A stretch of 64,000 bases of DNA from an uncultured Gilliamella sp. (GTDB taxonomy: Bacteria; Pseudomonadota; Gammaproteobacteria; Enterobacterales; Orbaceae): assembly GCA_946480175.1 (NCBI GenBank), contig CAMLIK010000002.1, positions 24,304 to 88,303 of the forward strand, read 5' to 3'. The position numbers and the translations under genes are program-made. Shown here piece by piece: positions 29,348-39,409 of this stretch (positions within the stretch are counted from its first letter, which is position 1; every line of letters begins with the position of its first letter). The notes below the pieces were generated by a model, which did not search any database, was not told the DNA's origin, and saw only the letters and a list, made by a program, of their open reading frames with translations.

Positions 29348-30364
29348 TTATGGTTGCTTGTGTTCTTTATGTTCTTTTTGTTCCCATTTTTCATAAGCAT
29401 TAACAATTCTAGCCACGACAGGATGGCGAACCACATCTTCACTCTTGAAAAAATTAAAACTAATATCATCAACATCGCTTAATACTTCTATCGCGTGGCG
29501 TAACCCCGATTTTTGATGACGTGGTAAATCTATTTGGGTGATATCACCAGTTATGACAGCTTTAGAATTAAAACCAATGCGTGTTAAAAACATCTTCATC
29601 TGTTCTATTGTTGTGTTTTGGCTCTCATCTAGAATAATAAATGCATCATTAAGTGTACGCCCACGCATATAGGCTAACGGTGCAACTTCTATTACACTTT
29701 TTTCAATCAGTTTTTCAACTTTTTCAAAACCAAGCATTTCAAATAAAGCATCGTAAAGTGGACGTAAATAAGGATCGACCTTTTGACTTAAATCACCTGG
29801 TAAAAAACCCAGTTTTTCACCAGCTTCAACCGCTGGACGTGTTAGCACAATTCGTCGAACTTGCTGTTTTTCCAGTGCATCAACTGCTGCAGCTACCGCT
29901 AAATAGGTTTTCCCCGTACCAGCCGGACCAATACCAAATGAAATGTCATAATCTAATACATGGGCAATATATTGTGCTTGATTAGGCGTGCGTGGTTTTA
30001 TTACACCTCGCTTAGTCTTTATCATCACTTGTTTACTGCCATACAGATCAACATAGGAAGGTAAGTGCTCATTAGCTTTTTCTAGTACACCTGATTCTTT
30101 GATTGCTAAATGAATCTGTTCCGGCTCAATATCGACAATCTTATCTTTTACTTTAGTTTGCTTATAAAGCGATTGTAAAATTTCTGTTACCGCTTTGGCA
30201 CAAATTGCATCGCCAGTAATAGCAAATAGATTGCCACGATGGTTTATTTCAATACCCAATCGGCGTTCAAGTTGTTTGATATTGTCATCATAAGGACCAC
30301 AAAGACTATTAAGCCGCTGATTGTCTGCTGGTTCAAGCATTGTTTCATATGTCATAATATTCAA
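29348..30364 (-). CDS. ybeZ: PhoH-like ATPase YbeZ
   Basis: YbeZ is a cytoplasmic PhoH-family NTPase linked to rRNA maturation with YbeY. The 338-residue product has Walker A GPAGTGKTYLAVAAAVDAL and Walker B AFIILDESQNTT, and is close to E. coli YbeZ throughout. The TTG start at 30364 has a GAGG ribosome site and gives MNIMTYETMLEPADN, matching the E. coli N-terminus better than the ATG three codons later. In E. coli ybeY, ybeX and lnt follow; here mrdA follows instead. Confidence 0.94.
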   Translation of the reverse strand: MNIMTYETMLEPADNQRLNSLCGPYDDNIKQLERRLGIEINHRGNLFAITGDAICAKAVTEILQSLYKQTKVKDKIVDIEPEQIHLAIKESGVLEKANEHLPSYVDLYGSKQVMIKTKRGVIKPRTPNQAQYIAHVLDYDISFGIGPAGTGKTYLAVAAAVDALEKQQVRRIVLTRPAVEAGEKLGFLPGDLSQKVDPYLRPLYDALFEMLGFEKVEKLIEKSVIEVAPLAYMRGRTLNDAFIILDESQNTTIEQMKMFLTRIGFNSKAVITGDITQIDLPRHQKSGLRHAIEVLSDVDDISFNFFKSEDVVRHPVVARIVNAYEKWEQKEHKEHKQP

Positions 30365-30388
30365 AGATATGTCCTCAAATTGTTTATT

Positions 30389-30868
30389 TTAATTACCAAT
30401 ACGCCCTTCACATAAAGAACATTTTTCAACACCTTTTAGGAAATCCATATTGCAATTATGGCAAGTAACAATATTGCCACTAACGACATTATCCACCGCG
30501 CTAGTTGCTTGGTCGTTATCTAATCCTTGGCTTTTCAATTTATTTACTAGCATAGAAATCGGCGTCCCACTTTTTAACTCTTGTTCAATATAAGAGGCAA
30601 CTTGCTGTTCAAATGTTGGCGGGATATAATCTAAAACCTTTTCATTATAATCTGTATTACAATGTTGGCACTTAATATATCGACCTAAAGTTTTATAATC
30701 AAAAATAGGTATGAAAAATAGAGTAAAATATTTAGCTACTTTTATTTGCGTATATTGATGCTGCTTTTCATCACCCGTAATATTTTGCTGTGCACAACAG
30801 TTTGGACAATTAAATTGCCCTGTATTTTCAGTGACTTCACGTCCTTTGTTACCAAATATAATAAACAT
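30389..30868 (-). CDS. Zinc-ribbon domain protein
   Basis: The 159-residue product begins MFIIFG and has CPNC (about residues 21-24), a hydrophobic FTLFFIPIF segment and CQHC. This layout is that of the zinc-ribbon_15-type domain. A second pair, CHNC and CSLC, lies at the C-terminus. A middle segment (QGLDNDQATSAVDNVVSG) could be a small helical domain. The function is unknown. It sits between miaB and ybeZ, which are adjacent in E. coli, so it is an insertion into a conserved block. Confidence 0.8.
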   Translation of the reverse strand: MFIIFGNKGREVTENTGQFNCPNCCAQQNITGDEKQHQYTQIKVAKYFTLFFIPIFDYKTLGRYIKCQHCNTDYNEKVLDYIPPTFEQQVASYIEQELKSGTPISMLVNKLKSQGLDNDQATSAVDNVVSGNIVTCHNCNMDFLKGVEKCSLCEGRIGN

Positions 30869-30932
30869 TTTCTTTTCCTTACTTATCCATTATCATCTTT
30901 TATTATTATTTTAATTACTCTACTTTTTATAA

Positions 30933-32360
30933 TTATGGTTGATAAATACCAACGCCTAAATTATTTTCTTTACGAGTACGTGATATAACCGATATTGGTG
31001 ATTCACTTATCCGTAAATCCATTTGATCTTCCGTTCTCACTACTTTACCACGCAACGAGTTAGGATAAACATCGGTAATTTCAACATCAACAAATTTACC
31101 AATCATATCTGGATAACCTTCAAAATTAACAATACGATTATTTTCTGTTCGACCAGTTAACTCCATAAGATCCTTTTTAGATGGGCCTTCAACTAAAATA
31201 CGTTGTACGGTATTTAACATACGACGACTAAATTGCATCGCTTGTTGATTGATTCGTTCTTGAAGAATGTAGAGTCTTTGTTTTTTCTCATCTTCAGAGA
31301 CATTATCTTCCATTTCAGCAGCTGGTGTACCTGGGCGAGCTGAATAGACAAAGCTATAACTTAAGTCAAAATTAACATCAGCGATTAATTTCATGGTTTG
31401 CTCAAAATCTTCTTGAGTTTCACCTGGGAATCCAACTATAAAATCTGAACTAATTTGAATGTCAGGGCGAACTTTACGTAATTTGCGAATAATTGATTTA
31501 TATTCAATTGCCGTATGAGTTCGTTTCATTAAATTTAAAACTCGATCAGAACCACTTTGTACCGGTAAATGTAAAAAGTTAACCAGTTCTGGCGTATCAC
31601 GATAAACATCGATAATGTCATCTGTAAATTCAATTGGATGGCTAGTGGTAAAACGAATACGATCAATACCATCAATAGCAGCAACTAAACGTAATAATTC
31701 AGCAAAAGAACAGATATCACCATCAAAGGTTGGTCCGCGATAGGCATTTACGTTTTGTCCTAATAAATTCACTTCACGAACACCTTGTTCAGCAAGTTGA
31801 GCTATTTCATAAATAACATCATCACAAGGTCGACTTACCTCCTCTCCTCGGGTATAAGGTACTACACAATAAGTACAGTATTTGTTACATCCTTCCATTA
31901 TGGATACAAATGCCGTTGGGCCTTCACTACGTGGTTCGGGTAGACGGTCAAATTTTTCAATTTCAGGAAAACTCACATCAACCACATGTTGGCCATTACC
32001 ACTGCGAATTTGTTCGATCATTTCTGGTAAGCGGTGAAAGGTTTGTGGTCCAAAAATAATATCAACAAAAGGCGCACGTTTACGAATATGGGCACCTTCT
32101 TGTGATGCCACACAACCACCAACACCAATAATAATATTAGGATTATGCTGTTTTAAATTCTTCCAACGGCCTAGTTGATGAAAAACTTTTTCTTGGGCTT
32201 TTTCTCGAATAGAGCAAGTATTTAAAAGTAAAATATCCGCTTCTTCAGCATTTTCTGTTAAGGTTAAACCATGAGTGGATTCAAGGAGATCTGCCATTTT
32301 GGTTGAATCATATTCGTTCATTTGGCAGCCCCAAGTTTTGATATGTAATTTTTTGCTCAT
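30933..32360 (-). CDS. miaB: tRNA-2-methylthio-N6-dimethylallyladenosine synthase MiaB
   Basis: MiaB is the radical-SAM enzyme that adds a methylthio group to i6A37 in tRNA, after MiaA. The 475-residue product has the N-terminal MTTase domain with cysteines in [19 protein letters not shown] and [11 protein letters not shown]. The radical-SAM motif CNKYCTYC follows, and then a TRAM domain ([20 protein letters not shown]). The ATG at 32360 gives [16 protein letters not shown]. miaA, for the preceding step, lies at 57742-58653. Confidence 0.97.
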   Translation of the reverse strand: MSKKLHIKTWGCQMNEYDSTKMADLLESTHGLTLTENAEEADILLLNTCSIREKAQEKVFHQLGRWKNLKQHNPNIIIGVGGCVASQEGAHIRKRAPFVDIIFGPQTFHRLPEMIEQIRSGNGQHVVDVSFPEIEKFDRLPEPRSEGPTAFVSIMEGCNKYCTYCVVPYTRGEEVSRPCDDVIYEIAQLAEQGVREVNLLGQNVNAYRGPTFDGDICSFAELLRLVAAIDGIDRIRFTTSHPIEFTDDIIDVYRDTPELVNFLHLPVQSGSDRVLNLMKRTHTAIEYKSIIRKLRKVRPDIQISSDFIVGFPGETQEDFEQTMKLIADVNFDLSYSFVYSARPGTPAAEMEDNVSEDEKKQRLYILQERINQQAMQFSRRMLNTVQRILVEGPSKKDLMELTGRTENNRIVNFEGYPDMIGKFVDVEITDVYPNSLRGKVVRTEDQMDLRISESPISVISRTRKENNLGVGIYQP

Positions 32361-32608
32361 CAATAACTCAGCTATATTTAATTGTTAAAATGAAAACGGG
32401 TTTAAATCCGCGATTTTAGCGAGCCATATTGTAATCCTTTGTGATTGTAGGGTCTATAATAAATATAAAAAACTATATTTATTACTTTATATATAAAAAA
32501 TAAACAATTAGTAATTTATTTATCGAAAAAACAACTGATTATAATAATCAATATTTTATGTTATTATTCTCGCCCTATTAATATTATTTACTATACAAGT
32601 ATTTAGGT

Positions 32609-33841
32609 ATGTCAAAAACATTTAGTCCAACAAAGCGCTTTTTAATTAAAGGCATTATTGCGACTTGTTTATTGTCTGTCACTCGAGTTGGCTTTGCTGC
32701 GGCAATGGCTCAGGTTATTGCTGTGCGTGTTTGGCCATCATCAACTTATACACGAATAACGTTAGAATCAAACGCTAAACTTAATTATAAACATGCAAAT
32801 TTGTACAACCCCGATCGTATTGTTATTGATATTGATAATCTCAATTTAAATCCAACTCTAAAAACGATTTCAACAAAAGTACTAAGCCGAGATCCTTTTA
32901 TTAAATCTATTCGTGCGTTGCAGTTAGATCCAAAAACTGTTCGTTTGATGATTGAATTAAAACAAGGTATTGATCCAAATACATTTACACTACCACCAAT
33001 TGCTGAATTCAAACATCGATTAGTCGTTGATCTTTATCCATCTAAACCAGCTATAACTGATGATGATCCCCTTTTAGCACTCTTAGAAGAGTATCAAAAA
33101 GGCGATCTCAATAAAAAACAATCTCAAATAAAATCACCATCCAATAAGAAGAAAAATTCACCCATTATTGTTATGCTTGATCCGGGTCATGGTGGTGAAG
33201 ATCCTGGCGCTATTGGTTATAAAAAGACTAGAGAAAAAGATATTGTGTTGCAAATTGCTCGACGCACTTACAATTTGCTAAAAAAAGAACCCAATATCAA
33301 AGTATATATGACTCGTAATGAAGATGTATTTATACCTTTAAAAGTTCGCGTAGCAAAAGCGCGATCTTTACATGCAGATCTATTTATTTCGATTCATGCA
33401 GATGCTTTTGCTAATCGCTCTGTTAAAGGCTCATCGGTATTTGCTTTATCAACCCGTGGTGCCAGTAGTTCAGCAGCCAGTTATTTAGCACAAACCCAAA
33501 ATGATGCCGACCAAATAGGTGGGGTGAGTAGAAGTGGTGATAAATATTTAGATAATACGATTTTAGATTTAGTCCAAAAGACCACGCTCTCTAATGGTGT
33601 ATTATTAGGTTCAGCTATTTTAAATCGAATGAAAAAGGTAAATAATTTGCATAAACCGTCGATTGAAAAAGCGGGTTTTGCAGTATTAAAAGCACCAGAT
33701 ATCCCATCAGTTTTAGTTGAAACAGCCTTCATTAGTAATATCAATGAAGAGCAAAAACTTAAGACTGCTTCCTTCCAAAATCAAGTATCTAAAGCAATAG
33801 TTGATGGTATTAAAGATTATTTAAAACGTCGTAAAAATTGA
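32609..33841 (+). CDS. amiC: N-acetylmuramoyl-L-alanine amidase AmiC
   Basis: AmiC cleaves the bond between MurNAc and the peptide stem to split septal peptidoglycan. The 410-residue product has an N-terminal signal, an AMIN domain (about residues 35-150, AVRVWPSSTYTRITLESNAK) and an amidase_3 domain with zinc-binding LDPGHGGEDPGAIG, ISIHADAF and LVETAFISN. The signal reads SPTKRFLIKG where E. coli AmiC has a twin-arginine motif, so one Arg of the pair is Lys. It is divergent from miaB. Confidence 0.93.
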   Translation: MSKTFSPTKRFLIKGIIATCLLSVTRVGFAAAMAQVIAVRVWPSSTYTRITLESNAKLNYKHANLYNPDRIVIDIDNLNLNPTLKTISTKVLSRDPFIKSIRALQLDPKTVRLMIELKQGIDPNTFTLPPIAEFKHRLVVDLYPSKPAITDDDPLLALLEEYQKGDLNKKQSQIKSPSNKKKNSPIIVMLDPGHGGEDPGAIGYKKTREKDIVLQIARRTYNLLKKEPNIKVYMTRNEDVFIPLKVRVAKARSLHADLFISIHADAFANRSVKGSSVFALSTRGASSSAASYLAQTQNDADQIGGVSRSGDKYLDNTILDLVQKTTLSNGVLLGSAILNRMKKVNNLHKPSIEKAGFAVLKAPDIPSVLVETAFISNINEEQKLKTASFQNQVSKAIVDGIKDYLKRRKN

Positions 33842-33867
33842 TCTAATAATTTTTTAGATCAATTTTA
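33839..33867 (+). terminator. Terminator of amiC
   Basis: An eight-base stem (TGATCTAA / TTAGATCA) begins at the amiC stop codon and is followed by AATTTTA. The T run is short, so it is a moderate terminator. It lies between the converging amiC and rsmG. Confidence 0.6.
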
Positions 33868-33870
33868 CCT

Positions 33871-34470
33871 TTACTCAATGATCATTAATCGTCGTTCAGC
33901 ACTTAATCCTGGAATAGTCAGTTTAATATTTTGTTTAAGAGTAAACCCTGCAGGGATCGCATCAAGATCGCTACCTTTTAATGCGTAAAATGATCCTTGC
34001 TGGTTAGGAAGATGTTTACACCAAGTTAGCATATCTTGCAAAGAAGCAAATGCTCGGCTGATGACCCCATCAAATTTCTTCTCATCATATTCTTCTATAC
34101 GGCTTTGAATTGGTTGAATATTAGTTAATTTTAATTCAAATTGAACTTGTTTTAAAAAACGAATTCTTTTACCTAAACTATCCACCAGATCAAATTGTTT
34201 ATCTGGATTAATTATTGCTAAAGGGATCCCAGGTAATCCAGGGCCAGTTCCCACATCAATAAAAGTATTGCCAACTAAATAAGGTGAAACAACTAAACTA
34301 TCCATAATATGTTTAACTAACATTTCACTAGGATCGCGCACTGCGGTTAAATTGTAAGCCTTATTCCATTTATTAAGCATTTCAACATAATCGATCAACA
34401 GATCAATTTGCTGTGAAGTGATCGAAAGATCCGTTTGATCAATAAGATTAATGAGTTTCTTTTTTAACAT
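33871..34470 (-). CDS. rsmG: 16S rRNA m7G527 methyltransferase RsmG
   Basis: RsmG (GidB) methylates G527 of 16S rRNA using S-adenosylmethionine. The 199-residue product has the family blocks [20 protein letters not shown], the SAM-binding [15 protein letters not shown], and [11 protein letters not shown]. It overlaps the end of mnmG, forming the conserved mnmG-rsmG pair beside the origin. The atp operon that usually follows in E. coli is absent; amiC converges instead. Confidence 0.96.
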   Translation of the reverse strand: MLKKKLINLIDQTDLSITSQQIDLLIDYVEMLNKWNKAYNLTAVRDPSEMLVKHIMDSLVVSPYLVGNTFIDVGTGPGLPGIPLAIINPDKQFDLVDSLGKRIRFLKQVQFELKLTNIQPIQSRIEEYDEKKFDGVISRAFASLQDMLTWCKHLPNQQGSFYALKGSDLDAIPAGFTLKQNIKLTIPGLSAERRLMIIE

Positions 34471-36340
34471 AGTTTTTCTTTTTTAAATAAACTAATAACA
34501 TTGAAATTGCCGCTGGCGTAATGCCAGAAATACGTGAAGCTTGGCCAATTGAAACAGGTTTATGCTGTTTTAATTTAGCAACGACTTCATTAGATAACCC
34601 TGATATTTCAGCATAATCAATGTGCTCAGGTATAAGGGTTTCTTCATTTCGTTTTTGTCTTTCAATTTCTTCAATCTGTAATTTTATATAACCATCATAT
34701 TTTACTTGTATCTCAACTTGTTCAGCGGCTTGAGTATCAGTTAAACCTGGTGCAAAAAGCGATAATGATTGTAGTGTTTTGTAGCTCATTTCAGGACGTT
34801 TAAGTAACTCTTCACCATTAGCTTCTTTGGTTAAATTAGCACTTAGTACCGCGTTAACTTCATCGATTGTTTCAATATGAGGGTGAACCCAAATATCACG
34901 AAGGCGGGCTCTTTCTTGTTCAATAGCTTCAAATTTTTCATTAAATCGTTGCCAACGATAATCATCAACCATGCCAAGTTGTCGGCCTATTTCAGTTAAA
35001 CGAATATCGGCATTATCTTCACGTAACATTAAGCGATATTCAGCACGCGAAGTAAACATACGGTAAGGTTCATTTGTGCCTAAAGTACAAAGATCATCAA
35101 CTAGCACCCCTAAATAAGCTTGATCGCGAGTAGGGAACCATTGATCTTGATCATATACAAATCTTGCCGCATTTAAACCTGCTAACATACCTTGAGCAGC
35201 AGCCTCTTCATAGCCGGTAGTGCCATTTATTTGACCCGCTAAAAATAAACCTTTGATCACTTTACTTTCTAAAGTTGGTTTAAGATCACGCGGATCAAAA
35301 TAATCATACTCAATAGCATAACCAGGTCTTACTATATTCGCATTTTCGAGTCCTTTCATGCTACGGACAAAGGCTAATTGCGTATCAAACGGTAAACTGG
35401 TCGAGATCCCATTTGGATAAATCTCATTACTATCTAACCCTTCTGGTTCTAAATAGATCTGATGAGAATTACGATCAGCAAAACGCATTATTTTATCTTC
35501 AATAGACGGACAATATCGAGGGCCAATACCTTCAATCACACCTGTGTACATAGGACTACGATCTAAGCTATTTCGAATGATCTCATGGGTTGTTTCATTA
35601 GTACTGGTTATATAACAAGGGATCTGTCTAGGATGCTGCTTAGCATCGCCTAAAAATGAAAATACTGGTACTGGATTATCACCATATTGAGTGCCTAATT
35701 TCGAAAAGTCTATTGTTCTGGCATCAATACGTGGTGGTGTTCCTGTCTTTAATCGTCCCATTCTAAATGGATATTGATGTAAAGATTTGGACAAACCGAT
35801 CGAAGCGGGATCGCCGGTTCTACCACCACTATAATTATCTAAACCTATATGGATCTTACCATCTAAAAAGGTACCTGTTGTAAGTACTACAGCTTTTGCT
35901 TTAAAAGAGACGCCCATTTGGGTAACAACACCGATGATCTGATCGTTTTCAATGATCAGATCTTCAACTGATTGTTGAAATAACATTAGGTTTTCTTGGT
36001 TTTCAAGTGCTGTTCTTATTACTTTACGATATAAAGATCGATCCGCTTGAGCACGAGTAGCTCTTACAGCTGGACCTTTACTGCTGTTTAAGATCCTAAA
36101 TTGGATCCCTGAAAGATCAATAGCATGAGCCATCAATCCACCCATAGCATCAATTTCTTTGACTAAATGTCCTTTACCTATCCCACCAATAGCAGGATTA
36201 CATGACATTTGTCCTAACGTATTGATATTATGAGTTAAAAGTAATGTTTTTCTGCCGATTCTAGCTGACGCCATTGCTGCTTCAGTTCCAGCATGACCGC
36301 CACCAACAACGATGACATCAAAAAGATCTGGGTAAAACAT
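34448..36340 (-). CDS. mnmG: tRNA uridine carboxymethylaminomethyl enzyme MnmG (GidA)
   Basis: MnmG, with MnmE, modifies the wobble uridine of several tRNAs. The 630-residue product starts with the FAD-binding [20 protein letters not shown]. It contains [32 protein letters not shown] and [20 protein letters not shown], plus the C-terminal region ending [18 protein letters not shown]. It is full length. It is transcribed away from the oriC-like region directly upstream, exactly as gidA is in E. coli. Confidence 0.97.
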   Translation of the reverse strand: MFYPDLFDVIVVGGGHAGTEAAMASARIGRKTLLLTHNINTLGQMSCNPAIGGIGKGHLVKEIDAMGGLMAHAIDLSGIQFRILNSSKGPAVRATRAQADRSLYRKVIRTALENQENLMLFQQSVEDLIIENDQIIGVVTQMGVSFKAKAVVLTTGTFLDGKIHIGLDNYSGGRTGDPASIGLSKSLHQYPFRMGRLKTGTPPRIDARTIDFSKLGTQYGDNPVPVFSFLGDAKQHPRQIPCYITSTNETTHEIIRNSLDRSPMYTGVIEGIGPRYCPSIEDKIMRFADRNSHQIYLEPEGLDSNEIYPNGISTSLPFDTQLAFVRSMKGLENANIVRPGYAIEYDYFDPRDLKPTLESKVIKGLFLAGQINGTTGYEEAAAQGMLAGLNAARFVYDQDQWFPTRDQAYLGVLVDDLCTLGTNEPYRMFTSRAEYRLMLREDNADIRLTEIGRQLGMVDDYRWQRFNEKFEAIEQERARLRDIWVHPHIETIDEVNAVLSANLTKEANGEELLKRPEMSYKTLQSLSLFAPGLTDTQAAEQVEIQVKYDGYIKLQIEEIERQKRNEETLIPEHIDYAEISGLSNEVVAKLKQHKPVSIGQASRISGITPAAISMLLVYLKKKNYVKKETH

Positions 36341-36360
36341 ATAAAGCCTCGTTTTTCATT

Positions 36361-36720
36361 TTAGATGATCATTATTTTGATCAAGCGATTTAGTTCTATT
36401 TAGCGTAAGGAATTGTACTCATCTTTTTTATTACGTCAAATGATCTATTTTGATCACGATCTAAATAAAATAAGATCTTTTATATGATCTTTTTATTTTT
36501 ACTATTATTAGATCGGATCTTTTTTGTTGATAACCATTTTTTGTGATTATTTTATAGGATCTTATCGATCGTCTAATGCTGTTAATTGATCGGATCTTTT
36601 TTTGATTAAACTTGTTTATAACTATCTTATTTATCCACAGTACTCATTTCAATTAAGGTTATTAATGCGATCATAACAGCTTATGATCGTTGTTTATCAC
36701 AGAGTTATCCACAAAAAATA
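36361..36720. other. oriC: Chromosome replication origin (oriC)
   Basis: Fifteen GATC sites lie within about 320 bases, far above chance in such AT-rich DNA; Dam sites bound by SeqA are this dense in enteric origins. AT-rich 13-mer-like repeats of the form GATCTTTTTTnTT start at 36474, 36486, 36516 and 36593 (unwinding element). Two perfect DnaA boxes TTATCCACA lie at 36631-36639 and 36705-36713. A one-mismatch box on the other strand (TTATCAACA) is at 36525-36533. The order mnmG, 13-mers, DnaA boxes is as in E. coli. Gene direction flips here. Confidence 0.92.
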
Positions 36721-36859
36721 AGTTTGTTTGCCTAAATTTTTATCTTTTATTGTTTATAAATTAAGCATGCTTACTTGAGTTAATTAGAGGATCTTAGTTA
36801 TAAACAATTTATAATAGTAAAAGTTGTATAGATAGAAATATTGTTATGAGTATTAAATA

Positions 36860-37725
36860 GTTTTACAAAATTCAAAATAAGATAGTCGGTCGAACTTGGC
36901 GCCATAAACCAACTTATCCTGTTCTACCGAGTTGGGAGACTGAATTTGTCAGCACTAAGGGAATAATTGAGTGTATAGATTTAGAAGAATAGTATGATTA
37001 TTTTGAATTTGTTTCTCAAAGTGCAACTGAACATAGTATAATAGTATAATTAGTGCTCATACTCATGTTGTACATCATTATTCTAATTTTGAGGATTTAA
37101 AAAAACACGTCTTAGCAAAAGAAATTAATCCTTTTTTAATTAAGGCTAATTTTGTGAATGTTCAAATTGATGGTGTTATTTATCGAGGTTGGATAGATGA
37201 TTGCTCTTTTCAAGCGGGTGAAGAAGTCGCTGTTATAGCGCAGTGGCAAGAAGATCATTATGAACTTTATGCTTTAGCTAAACCTGACGAAAGGATTATT
37301 AGTATATGTCCTAATTGCAGTAAAGGGCGAATAGCTTATTTAATCCATCAAGCTAAATTGACATTATTTATTATCCTTTTTTTATGATTTTTTTAATATT
37401 CTTTATATGTTAGCTTGGGGCAGTGTCTATCAACTACTTCATTTAACAGCTAAATATATCTCTTTTAATGAAACCTATATTTTTTGGTAGTAGTATTTTT
37501 TGTTGTATTTGTATGATTATTGAATCTATACCTAATCTTAATAAAAAAGCAAAAATAGCCGAGAAAATTTTTAAGATTTTAAATCTGCCGAAAATAGCTA
37601 GAATGGATTTAAGACGTTTTACTAATAAAAAGTCGCTAAATTAAAACAAAAAAAGCAGCATAATTGTATGAAACCTTCTAAAATGTTCTATTCTGGAAAA
37701 AATGAAAATAATTTATTTTATTATT
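36860..37725 (+). pseudogene. Decayed gene, membrane protein, possibly a T6SS-effector-like family
   Basis: Protein-like segments are strung together in changing frames. About 36880-36990 reads GRTWRHKPTYPVLPSWETEF and then meets a stop. About 37050-37387 reads HYSNFEDLKKHVLAKEINPF and IDGVIYRGWIDDCSFQAGEE, then ELYALAKPDERIISICPNCS. About 37400-37645 encodes hydrophobic pieces and IPNLNKKAKIAEKIFKILNL in another frame. At least four stops or shifts are needed. The best intact piece (37154-37387, 77 codons) has no credible start. The pattern resembles proteins annotated as putative type VI secretion effectors with two membrane helices; this identity is a recollection, not a search result. Confidence 0.6.
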
Positions 37726-37937
37726 AATGAATAATAATAAGTTAAAGTTTATAACTAAATAGCATTTTAGCTATGTTACTATTTTACTATTCGGTTTTTT
37801 GTAGGTTAACTAGTTTTTATATATCGATTTTTAATAGTTGCTTTTGCTAGCTTGTTTAGTTCTCTATAAAAGTGATTGATTTTTGTGAAAGCAAATTTAT
37901 ACTTAGTACGATTGTATTTTTATTGTGAGGTTATTTT

Positions 37938-38621
37938 ATTACTCTTTCACAGTTGCCCTTACCTTTTATATTACCTAATAACGAAACGTTTGATAGTTTC
38001 TATGTAGGTGATAATCAGCTATTGTTTGATTCTTTGCAAACCTTACTTGATAGGAAAGGTTTTAATGTCTTTTATATATGGTCAGCAAGTGCTGCTGGTC
38101 GTACGCATCTATTACATGCTTCAAGCCAAAATAAATTAGCCAGTTATATTCCTTTAAAACAACATTTTTTATTAGTACCTGAGATTTTACAAGGTTTAGA
38201 TAATTACGATTTGGTTTGTTTAGATGATATTGATGCAATAGCAGGTCATCGTGACTGGGAAGAAGCTATATTTGATCTATTTAATCGTTTAACTGAAAAG
38301 AGCGTTAGTAAATTATTGATAACTGCTAGTGCACCTCCGAAACAAATTCCTTTTATATTACCTGATTTAGCATCTAGATTAACGTGGGGACAAGTTTATC
38401 AGTTAAAAGAGTTAAACGATGAGGATAAGCTAAAAGCTTTACAACTTAGAGCAAAATTAAGTGGATTTGAGTTATCAACAGAAGTTGGTTTATTTTTGTT
38501 AAAACGTGTTAATCGTGATATGCGTACTTTGTTTTCTTTGATGGAAAAGTTTGAAGTTGCAACGTTAGCTCAACAACGTAAATTAACCATTCCTTTTATT
38601 AAACATATTTTGGATTTATGA
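37938..38621 (+). CDS. hda: DnaA inactivator Hda, probable AUU start
   Basis: Hda, with the sliding clamp, stimulates ATP hydrolysis by DnaA and prevents re-initiation. The product (227 aa from this start) has an N-terminal clamp-binding QLPLPF, then AAA+ blocks including GRTHLLHASSQ, LVCLDDIDAIAGHRDWEEAI, FDLFNRL, DLASRLTWGQVYQLKELNDE and a C-terminal KLTIPFIKHIL. No ATG, GTG or CTG lies in frame between the upstream stop (37926) and the TTG at 37953, which would lose part of the clamp motif. ATT at 37938 is seven bases after GTGAGG and gives an E. coli-like length. E. coli hda is known to start at CUG. Confidence 0.92.
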   Translation: MTLSQLPLPFILPNNETFDSFYVGDNQLLFDSLQTLLDRKGFNVFYIWSASAAGRTHLLHASSQNKLASYIPLKQHFLLVPEILQGLDNYDLVCLDDIDAIAGHRDWEEAIFDLFNRLTEKSVSKLLITASAPPKQIPFILPDLASRLTWGQVYQLKELNDEDKLKALQLRAKLSGFELSTEVGLFLLKRVNRDMRTLFSLMEKFEVATLAQQRKLTIPFIKHILDL

Positions 38622-38622
38622 A

Positions 38623-39402
38623 ATGATAAAAAAACCTGAAGCTATCGTTTTTTTCGATTTAGATGGCACTTTATTCAATAAAGATGTAGATGTGTTACCT
38701 AGTTCTTATGATGCAATTAGAAAGCTGAAACAAAATAATATTATACCAATGATTGCAACAGGTAGGACACCACCTGAAGTTTTTGGTTTGATGAGAGATA
38801 CGGGTATAGATTCAATTATTGGTATGAATGGCCAAGTTGTTATTTATGAAAAGGAAGTCGTTTTTACTAATAATATAGATAAAAATGTTATTACTCGATT
38901 GTATGAATATTCAATAAGGGAAAATAATATTCCTCTGGCTTTTTATAATTATAAAATGATGCGAGTATCTGAAAATAGTCAACCAGCACAAAAATTTTAT
39001 CACCATTTAAAACAAGATGTTCCACCTGTTGATGATCAAATCTATTTAAAAGAACCTATTCAAATGTTGTTATTACTTTGTGAACAAGGCGAGTCATCTT
39101 ATCGCGATCTCTTTCCTGAACTAACCTTTATTCGAAATACGCCTTATTGTGTTGATGTGTTTAATCATGGTGGATCGAAAGGCAGGGGAATTAATGAGTT
39201 ATTAAAAACTAAAGGTTTTGAGGATGTACCTACTTATGCATTTGGTGATGGTATGAATGATTTTGAAATGTTCTTAACTGTTGATCATCCAATTGCTATG
39301 GATAATGCCGTTGATGCCTTAAAAAATGAAGCTGAATATGTCACTGATAACAATAATAATGATGGTATAGCTAAAGCATTAAAGAAATTTGGATTAATTT
39401 AA
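38623..39402 (+). CDS. Cof-type HAD-superfamily hydrolase
   Basis: The 259-residue product is a haloacid-dehalogenase-type phosphatase of the Cof (type IIB cap) group. It has motif I FFDLDGTL, motif II in IATGRTPPE, a lysine in HGGSKGRG and motif IV FGDGMNDFEMF. Such enzymes dephosphorylate sugar phosphates or cofactors, and the substrate cannot be read from sequence. It starts one base after the hda stop codon, so the two are probably cotranscribed. It ends at a strong terminator. Confidence 0.88.
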   Translation: MIKKPEAIVFFDLDGTLFNKDVDVLPSSYDAIRKLKQNNIIPMIATGRTPPEVFGLMRDTGIDSIIGMNGQVVIYEKEVVFTNNIDKNVITRLYEYSIRENNIPLAFYNYKMMRVSENSQPAQKFYHHLKQDVPPVDDQIYLKEPIQMLLLLCEQGESSYRDLFPELTFIRNTPYCVDVFNHGGSKGRGINELLKTKGFEDVPTYAFGDGMNDFEMFLTVDHPIAMDNAVDALKNEAEYVTDNNNNDGIAKALKKFGLI

Positions 39403-39409
39403 AGATAAA

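Noticed and set aside
36613-36702. TGTTTATAA and TTTATCACA considered as further DnaA boxes
   Set aside because: They have two or more mismatches to TTATCCACA, too weak to claim in AT-rich DNA.
37154-37387. A 77-codon frame after the origin, considered as a small real gene
   Set aside because: The homologous-looking sequence continues upstream of its GTG start in the same frame and downstream in other frames, so it is a fragment of a broken gene.
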